Shown here: in pieces, positions 58,311 to 64,000 of the stretch
Layout of the letters: every line of letters begins with the position of its first letter
Numbering within the stretch: the first letter of the stretch is position 1
Source: Tigriopus japonicus
Taxonomy: Eukaryota; Arthropoda; Copepoda; Harpacticoida; Harpacticidae
Reading direction: 5' to 3'
NCBI GenBank assembly: GCA_010645155.1
Contig: JAAGOF010000251.1
Span: forward strand, 1,445,710-1,509,709
Length of the DNA: 64,000 bases
Translations under genes and position numbers: made by a program
The notes under the pieces: generated by a model
Told to the model about the DNA's origin: nothing
The model's input: only the letters and a program-made list of their open reading frames with translations
The model's database searches: none

Positions 58311-58318
58311 GTCATGAC

Positions 58319-58432
58319 CAAACTGAGCCCATCAAACGACTCTGATATTGCTCAGCGATTTCATGTGAAGCTTGACGATAACGCATTGAACAACACTTTT
58401 TCCACTGGAGTGGTCGAGGATCTAACCTCAAC
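58319..58432 (+). CDS. SLC17-type transporter, second coding segment (extracellular loop)
   Basis: Encodes TKLSPSNDSDIAQRFHVK and on to GVVEDLTS, the hydrophilic loop after the first helix, in frame with 56952-57094 across the hAT duplication. It ends at the 9-bp duplication AACCTCAAC; beyond it the inserted element gives an in-frame TAA within 12 bp. Confidence 0.8.
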
Positions 58433-58901
58433 GGTTCCAGGATAACCGGGTACATGGGATAGCTCAACACAGGATAACTGGGTACCACGGAAAATTCGGT
58501 ACACCGGAAAACTGGGTACAACGGAAAACTCGGTACAGGAAGAATCAGTACAAGATATCTTACCTTATCCTATCTTATCTTAGATATCTTACGGATTCTG
58601 AAGGTTGCGTGAGTCTAAAACGGGAAACTTCCGCAAAAGTTTGCTTTTTCTGTAAATTCTACGTTTTTTGTTGTGGAAGTTGTTTTGGTGTTTTGTACCC
58701 GCACAAGCTTCGGGGGAAGATTACTTACTAAACCTTTCCTTGAAATTTTACGTTAGTTATCCGAAAGCTGTTTGAAGCATCTGAACAGTCTGAACACTCG
58801 TGACTGAACGGTACCAAACAAATAATGGCGGGCTGATTAACTGGCCTTCCAGTATAGCTCGTGTGTGGGTTATTGAAACAGATCTAAAAGTGCCTCGGAC
58901 C

Positions 58902-60058
58902 CAGGGTTGGTCAGGGGGATTATCCCCTCCAAAAAGAGTCCCGTTTATCCCCCTTGGGATAAACGGGATTTTCCTTCAAGCAGTAAAAGGGATAAACGGG
59001 ATTTTCCTACTTTTCAAGCTTTTTTCCTACTTTTCACGCTTTTTTCCTACTTTTCAAGCATTTTTTCTTACTCTTCAAGCATTTTTTCCGACCTTAAAAG
59101 TATTTTTTTCTTGCTCTTCAAGCATTCTTACCTTAAAAGTAATTTTTCTCTTACTCTTCCAGCATTTTTTCCTACCTTAAAAGCATTATTTCTGTCTTCA
59201 AGCATTTTATCCTATCTTAAAAGCAATTTTCCTACGTTTCAAGCGTTTCTTCCTCATTTCTATAATTATTCACAAATTTCTGTAACAGTATATTACCCAC
59301 AAAATCTCACTTTTTTCAATTAAGTCCCACACAAAAAATGATTTCCATTAATACAATGAAAACTCCTAGGTTTTTAGCTTTTATTTGTTTGTGTTTCCGA
59401 AGTCAAAACGCAGCTTTGCAGCTGCAATCTGATATAGGCTGTCTGCTCTGTAGGAATATTGCAGGGTTAGTTGGGGGATTTTCTCATCCATAAAGCGTCC
59501 CGTTTATTGGGATTAACGGGATTTTCCTCCAGGGAATAACGGGGATAAAGGGGATTTCCCTCCTTTATCAAACAAATTCCCCTTATTTCTAGAAATTACT
59601 TCATTTTTGTGTCTCTGTATTACATTCACTGAGCATGAAGTTTTCTTACCTCAATATCTTCAACTGTGGAAGACTTCAATTTCATCACCACTCGACAAGT
59701 ATTGTCAATTGTAACATGTTTTTTGAGTTTGATAATATATAACAATTATTTCTGTTATATATCTGTTAAATATTGTAAATATATTTTATTGATATTTATA
59801 TTAAGCCTTTAGTGTTTGATCGGCCATTTTCAGGGATGCCAAAAAGTATTCAAATATGTCAAAATCGGAACAAAATTTGCTTTATTTCGTTTATCCACCG
59901 GTTCATCCCGTTTATCCTCCCATTTATCCCGTTTATCCGCCCATTTATCCCGTTTATCCGCCCATTTATCCCGTTTATCCCGTTTATCCCCCAATTTATC
60001 CCGTTTATCCCCGGGTAAAGGGGATAAATCGAAAAAGTTGATCCCCCGACCAACCCTG
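58902..60058. mobile_element. Non-autonomous hAT nested in the foldback element
   Basis: 1157 bp, tips CAGGGTTGGTCAGGGGGAT and inverse CAGGGTTGGTCGGGGGAT. Exact 8-bp duplication CTCGGACC at 58894-58901 and 60059-60066. Interior tandem repeats: TTTTCAAGCATTTTTTCC-type on the left and CGTTTATCCGCCCATTTATCC on the right. A partial internal repeat of the left end begins near 59463. Confidence 0.93.
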
Positions 60059-60078
60059 CTCGGACCTCTCCAAGGGTC

Positions 60079-60285
60079 ATGGGGATCATGGGGTTTCGAT
60101 GCTGTGTGCCAGGTTGCAAATCTGGCTACGATGCCAGCGTCAAAGATCCCAACGTGTCTTTCCACAAATTTCCAACAAATCCCGAGAATTTCAATCAAGG
60201 GCCATGCTATTCTGGCCCTGATCAGAATGTGCTCTGTCTGTCAATCCCCGCTTCATTTCTTCCATGTCCACTGAACGTATTCTAA
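60079..60285 (+). pseudogene. THAP-domain N-terminal ORF, truncated
   Basis: The ATG at 60079 opens CCVPGCKSGYDASVKDPNVS followed by FHKFPTNPE, the first half of a C2CH THAP zinc finger (C-x4-C start and the HKFP block). The second Cys-x2-His pair and the rest of a transposase are absent, as if deleted after NPE. It lies just right of the nested hAT's duplication. P-element transposases begin with such a domain, which supports the element's classification, but host THAP genes also exist. Confidence 0.72.
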
Positions 60286-60428
60286 TCAACTCACTGTGAT
60301 ATCATGATTTACGTAACTATTTTTAACGTATTTTTAACTTGTGACATGTCTTTTTTTCAGTTTGATATGATTATACATATATTCATTTTTTTAAACGCCA
60401 TGACATGACCAAGAGTCGCAATAAACAT

Positions 60429-60455
60429 TAATAATAATAATAATAATAATAATAT
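60429..60455. repeat. (AAT)n microsatellite
   Basis: About nine AAT units in the interior of the foldback element. Confidence 0.95.
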
Positions 60456-61631
60456 TCCTCAAGAATAGGATCCAAAAAGTTATTCAAGTACCCACGTGTG
60501 TTCTCTACATTTTGTACCAACCGATTTTGAAATTGAGAGCCAGGACTCAAACTCACGTCGTAAACGAAAACGAATTGATTTGATCCGTTTCCTCCATGAA
60601 ATGAGTTTTTAATGCTTGTGAGCACTATTTACTTAAATTTAAGAATATCATATTGTCAAGAATAATAGAAATAAAAACCAAGCATGAATAATATTAATCG
60701 TACAATTTCAAGGAAAGGTTTAGTAAGTGATCTTCCCCCGAAGCTTGTGCGGGTACAAAACACCAAAACAACTTCCACAACAAAAAAACGTAGAATTTAC
60801 AGAAAAAGCAAACTTTTGCGGAAGTTTCCCGTTTTAGACTCACGCAACCTTCAGAATCCGTTAGTGAAATTATTGGTAAGAGTACAAGATAACTGGGTAC
60901 ACCGGATAACTGGGTTCAGCGGAAACCTTTGTACAAGAAGATTCAGTACAAGATAACTGGGTATACCAGATAGTTGGGTGCTTTGGATAACTGCATAAAC
61001 TGGATGGGAAAACTGGTAAAAATGGAAAAGTGAGTGTCAGGATGATGGATGTTAGAAAAAGATTGTTTGAAATAGACTGAAGGCAACTATGTTAAATTGC
61101 TGTTCTCAAAACGTTTTTGAAAGCATTAAAAATATATCCTTCAGGTTTTGGCTCGAAGATTGATGTGATAAACACGCCAAGTCCTTGAATAAACTTTTCA
61201 CAATTGAGGGGTCTAAAGACGTGTTTGCCATTTTGCCGGATTTTTTGCCACGGTTTATAGAACGGTGCCACGACAAATATGGTCAATAATCCATGACTCA
61301 GATAATTTTGTGTTCCCTCTTAACTGGTTTGCCCACTTATCCAGTGTACCCACTTACTCGGTGTACCAGTATCTTTTACTAAATCTTCCTGTATTGAGTT
61401 TTCCATTGTACCTAGTTATCCAGTGTACCCAATTATCTTGTACTGAATCTTCCTGTACCGAGTTTTCCGCTGTACCCAGTTATCCGGTGTAGCGAGTTAT
61501 CTTGTGCTGAATCTTCCTGTACCGAGTTTTCCGCTGTACCCAGTTTTCCAGTGTACCGAGTTTTCCGCCGTACCCAATTATCCAGTGTTGAGTTATCCCA
61601 TGTACCGAGTTATCCTGGAACCAACCTCAAC

Positions 61632-62898
61632 ACCTGGGGCGTTTGAATGGGACGCATGGCAAAGGGCAATCATCCTCGGAGCCAACAGTTACGGGTATTT
61701 GTGTACTCAAATCATTGGAGGCCGTCTCACCGAGATCTACAGAGTCAAGCAAATCTATGGATTCGGATTGCTTGGTAGTGGTATTCTTACGGCTATTTCA
61801 CCCTTAGCAGCCTATCAGCATCCTAACCTCTTGGTAGCCGTGCGAGTTGGCATTGGGCTTCTAACTGGTGTCACTTTTCCATCACTTCATGCCATGACTG
61901 CTCGATGGGTTCCGGTGGAACGACGGAGCCGCTTCATCTCGAGAAGTTATTTCGGCTCCACATTTGGCCTTATTATCATTTTCCCCATGTGCGCCTTCAT
62001 TGTTTCATGGTGGAACTGGGAAGGTGCATTCTACCTAAATAGTTTAATCACAACTGTCTGGTTTGTCATTTGGTGGATGTTGGTCTTTGACTCTTCCAAA
62101 GATCACCTGAGAATCAGCTCGAATGAATTGGAATATCTCACTACTTCTATTGGGCGAGAAGCAGGGCTAGAAGACAATCAACCTCCGGTTCCGTGGATAT
62201 CCATAATAACTTCCATTCCGTTTTTGGGATTTTTAATGACTGACATGGCAAACACCTTTGGCACTAACGTTCTTATCAGTAATGGACCCACTTACCTGAG
62301 CTTTATGTTTAACTTGGATCTCGGCCTTAATGCCATAGTTTCTGGTCTTCCCATGCTGTGCAGGTATTTCGGCGGTGTGCTTCTCAGTCTCCTATCTGAT
62401 CGTTTAATAAGTAAGAAAATCCTTAGCGTGACCAATACCCGGCGGATTTTCAACTCTTTATCACAATTAACGCCAGCTATTTGCATGGCGTGTCTCTACT
62501 TTGCCCATTGTGATTGGATAGGGGTTCTAATTCTTCTTTGTGTGGGCATGTTCTTCAATGGAGCTTTATCGTCGGGCCATTTTTCAAGTCATGTGGACTT
62601 GGCGCCAAATTTCGCGGGCACCCTTCTTGGAATCAGTAACACGTTTGCTGGAGGTTTGATGGGCTTCGCGGCCCCATTGGTCGTGGCAGCCATCACTGAA
62701 GAAATGACGTTAAGTTCATGGATCATCGTTTTCTCTCTAACAGCTATTATAAATGTAGTTGGAAACATATTTTACGTTGTTTTGATTTCGGGGAAGACAC
62801 AACACTGGAATCATCCCAACCAAACCCCACAGTCTGCTGAAAATGACCCAGCCTCCCTTCCATTTCAGACATACAGTAATGCCTTGCATAGGAGATGA
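61632..62898 (+). CDS. SLC17-family (sialin/phosphate cotransporter-like) MFS transporter, main segment
   Basis: With segments 56952-57094 and 58319-58432, and one copy of each target duplication, the three parts total 1524 bp (507 codons and stop), the normal SLC17 size. This segment begins PGAFEWDAWQRAIILGANS (the family's EFxWxxxxQGxILGxxxxGY block) and holds GGRLTEIYRVKQIYGFG. RVGIGLLTGVTFPSLHAMTA with WVPVERRSR, GPTYLSFMFNLDLGLNAIV and APNFAGTLLGISNTFAGGL follow. About eleven helices fit an MFS fold in a plasma or organelle membrane. Substrate (sialic acid, glutamate, phosphate, urate) cannot be read off. No intron is seen apart from the insertions. The frame remains open leftward to 61504 through the foldback arm. 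Confidence 0.88.
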
Positions 62899-64000
62899 AG
62901 CGCCAAGGGGGGCTCAAAAATATTCAAGAACCTCTGGTTTAGACGTTTAGACATTTAATCACTACTTTAGTTAGTAGTGTAGTAACACTTACACTGTTCA
63001 TCAAATTTGGCCTTGTCTTGGATTTGAATCCCTTAGGTTTTTAATGGAAAAAGTGTGTTCAACTTTTTGGTCTTTTTCGTCCAATCAACTATATTTCTCC
63101 TCCAAAGCTTTATCAAGGGGGTAATAAAAGCTCATATGTTTTGTCTGCACTAAGGCATGCTGCAAGCATGCTTCCATTATTGACTTCAAGCGTATGCCAA
63201 GCCTTCTAGAGCATTTCTTACCAAATTTTGGGTTAAAACATCTAATACGTAGAAGCTGACATTCATATGGCGTCATTTTAGAAACCTGAAAACGCTAAAA
63301 AGACGCAGAAAGGATGGAAGTCGCTGTATGAAGTATGCTTCAAAGCATGAATCTCCAAACACAAAACATATGACCTAAAGTCTCCTATATGTTGAAAAAT
63401 ATTTCAAGACGCCACAAAGACAATTGTATGTTCAAAACTATTTGTCATAATGTCTGTTTCACTTTTCCGGATTTTCAATTTGCCTTGTCCAATTAAAAAT
63501 AGCACACAATAGAAAATGACAAAACCTTCATATTTTGCATTTCACTAAATGTATTTGAGATATTAACCTTCAAAGTCAATGCCCTTCTTTGTTCTTCAAA
63601 CAGCACACTAATTGCTTGAGAACTAAAGGCAACCATTCAACGAATATCCTTGACCCACTAGTTACTGGATTAAAACCAATATGAAAAGAGATCTTATTCA
63701 CGAGAAACCCTAATTCTAAAAGAACCTTTCTCACAATATGAACTCATTGTTTACTTTAAACTTCCCTGAAAAAATACCTATGATTTTTAAGTTATAAGAT
63801 GTGCTTATCTTTTTAACGAAAAAACAGTAAAGCAATATGATAAATGGAACATCCAAATTTCTTCATAAAACCAATCCGTACTGAGGGCCTTGAAATGAAA
63901 TAGAGAAAGCTCTCATTGGTCAACCAATTGCTCGAGGTCAAACCTTCTGTTGTCATGAAAGCACTCATAACAAACAAGATTAAGATCGGAAAGCCTTGAA
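62899..64000. other. Region downstream of the SLC17 gene
   Basis: AT-rich, no further gene recognised. An AATAAA at 63123-63128 may serve the SLC17 transcript. Confidence 0.4.
63123..63128 (+). terminator. Candidate poly-A signal for the SLC17 gene
   Basis: AATAAA 225 bp after the stop codon. Common by chance in AT-rich DNA, so weak evidence. Confidence 0.3.

Larger units (their letters stand above)
58433..61622. mobile_element. P-superfamily-like foldback element inside the SLC17 gene
   Basis: 3190 bp. Tips GGTTCCAGGATAAC (left) and inverse GGTTCCAGGATAAC (right) are identical. Exact 9-bp duplication AACCTCAAC at 58424-58432 and 61623-61631. The outer arms are built of short repeats such as GGATAACTGGGTAC and GGAAAACTCGGTAC. 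An inner inverted block (58590-58770 against about 60700-60870) extends the arms. The interior has a THAP zinc-finger ORF, a domain found at the N-terminus of P-element transposases, plus a nested hAT (58902-60058). Nine-bp duplications and long repetitive arms recall Drosophila Foldback and Galileo-type elements. Superfamily assignment is inference. Confidence 0.85.

Noticed and set aside
58311..58318. Exact splicing of the hAT from TIR to TIR restoring the SLC17 frame
   Set aside because: Using donor 57099 and the TIR acceptor ending 58311 adds 11 bases and shifts the frame; only the downstream CAG at 58353-58355 keeps it.
59800..60041. Pro/Tyr-rich open frames near 59.8-60.0 kb
   Set aside because: They read through the CGTTTATCC tandem repeats of the nested hAT and have no independent support.

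Overview
This is a eukaryotic, transposon-rich, AT-rich window. Genes have GT-AG introns, and the repeats include Tc1/mariner, hAT, Ty3/gypsy, BEL/Pao, copia, non-LTR and tRNA-SINE sequences. The mix, together with Ly6/uPAR-type mucins and an SLC17 transporter, suggests an invertebrate, most likely an arthropod and possibly a crustacean. The sequence does not prove the taxon.

Host genes I can support are few. Two paralogous genes about 11 kb apart (5012-7773 and 16163-19063, both +) encode a signal peptide, an eight-cysteine Ly6/uPAR domain, a long Thr/Ser/Asn-rich mucin stalk and a hydrophobic C-terminal tail that looks like a GPI-anchor signal. They share exon structure and intron phases. 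At the right end (56952-62898, +) is an SLC17-type major facilitator transporter. Its coding sequence is interrupted by two DNA transposons, and bookkeeping of the flanking target duplications shows that the frame closes if both are ignored.

Layout: 1-1430 non-autonomous hAT element; 5-7.8 kb mucin gene 1; 10.1-11.8 kb broken non-LTR reverse transcriptase; 13.4-14.9 kb hAT transposase relic carrying a hAT MITE; 16.1-19.1 kb mucin gene 2; 20.6-29.3 kb a graveyard of BEL/Pao, Tc1/mariner and Ty3/gypsy fragments with 30-bp palindromic repeats; 29747-39402 a Ty3/gypsy element with identical 59-bp LTRs, itself carrying a 0.78-kb TIR element and a 4.5-kb composite insertion; 42.4 kb hAT MITE; 43.5 kb 19-bp minisatellite; 44.3-47.8 kb a direct duplication, one copy carrying a 455-bp TIR element; 48.5-49.4 kb foldback element; 49.9-50.6 kb copia fragment; 52.5 kb hAT MITE; 55.6-56.8 kb Tc1/mariner element; 57-62.9 kb SLC17 gene with its insertions.

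The most notable object is the 3.19-kb element inside the SLC17 gene (58433-61622). It has a 9-bp target duplication, long repetitive inverted arms and a relic THAP zinc-finger ORF, which together suggest a P-superfamily (Foldback/Galileo-like) derivative. It in turn contains a 1.16-kb hAT element. Many element boundaries were set by exact 8- or 9-bp target duplications read directly from the sequence. No CRISPR, rRNA or bacterial-type features were seen.
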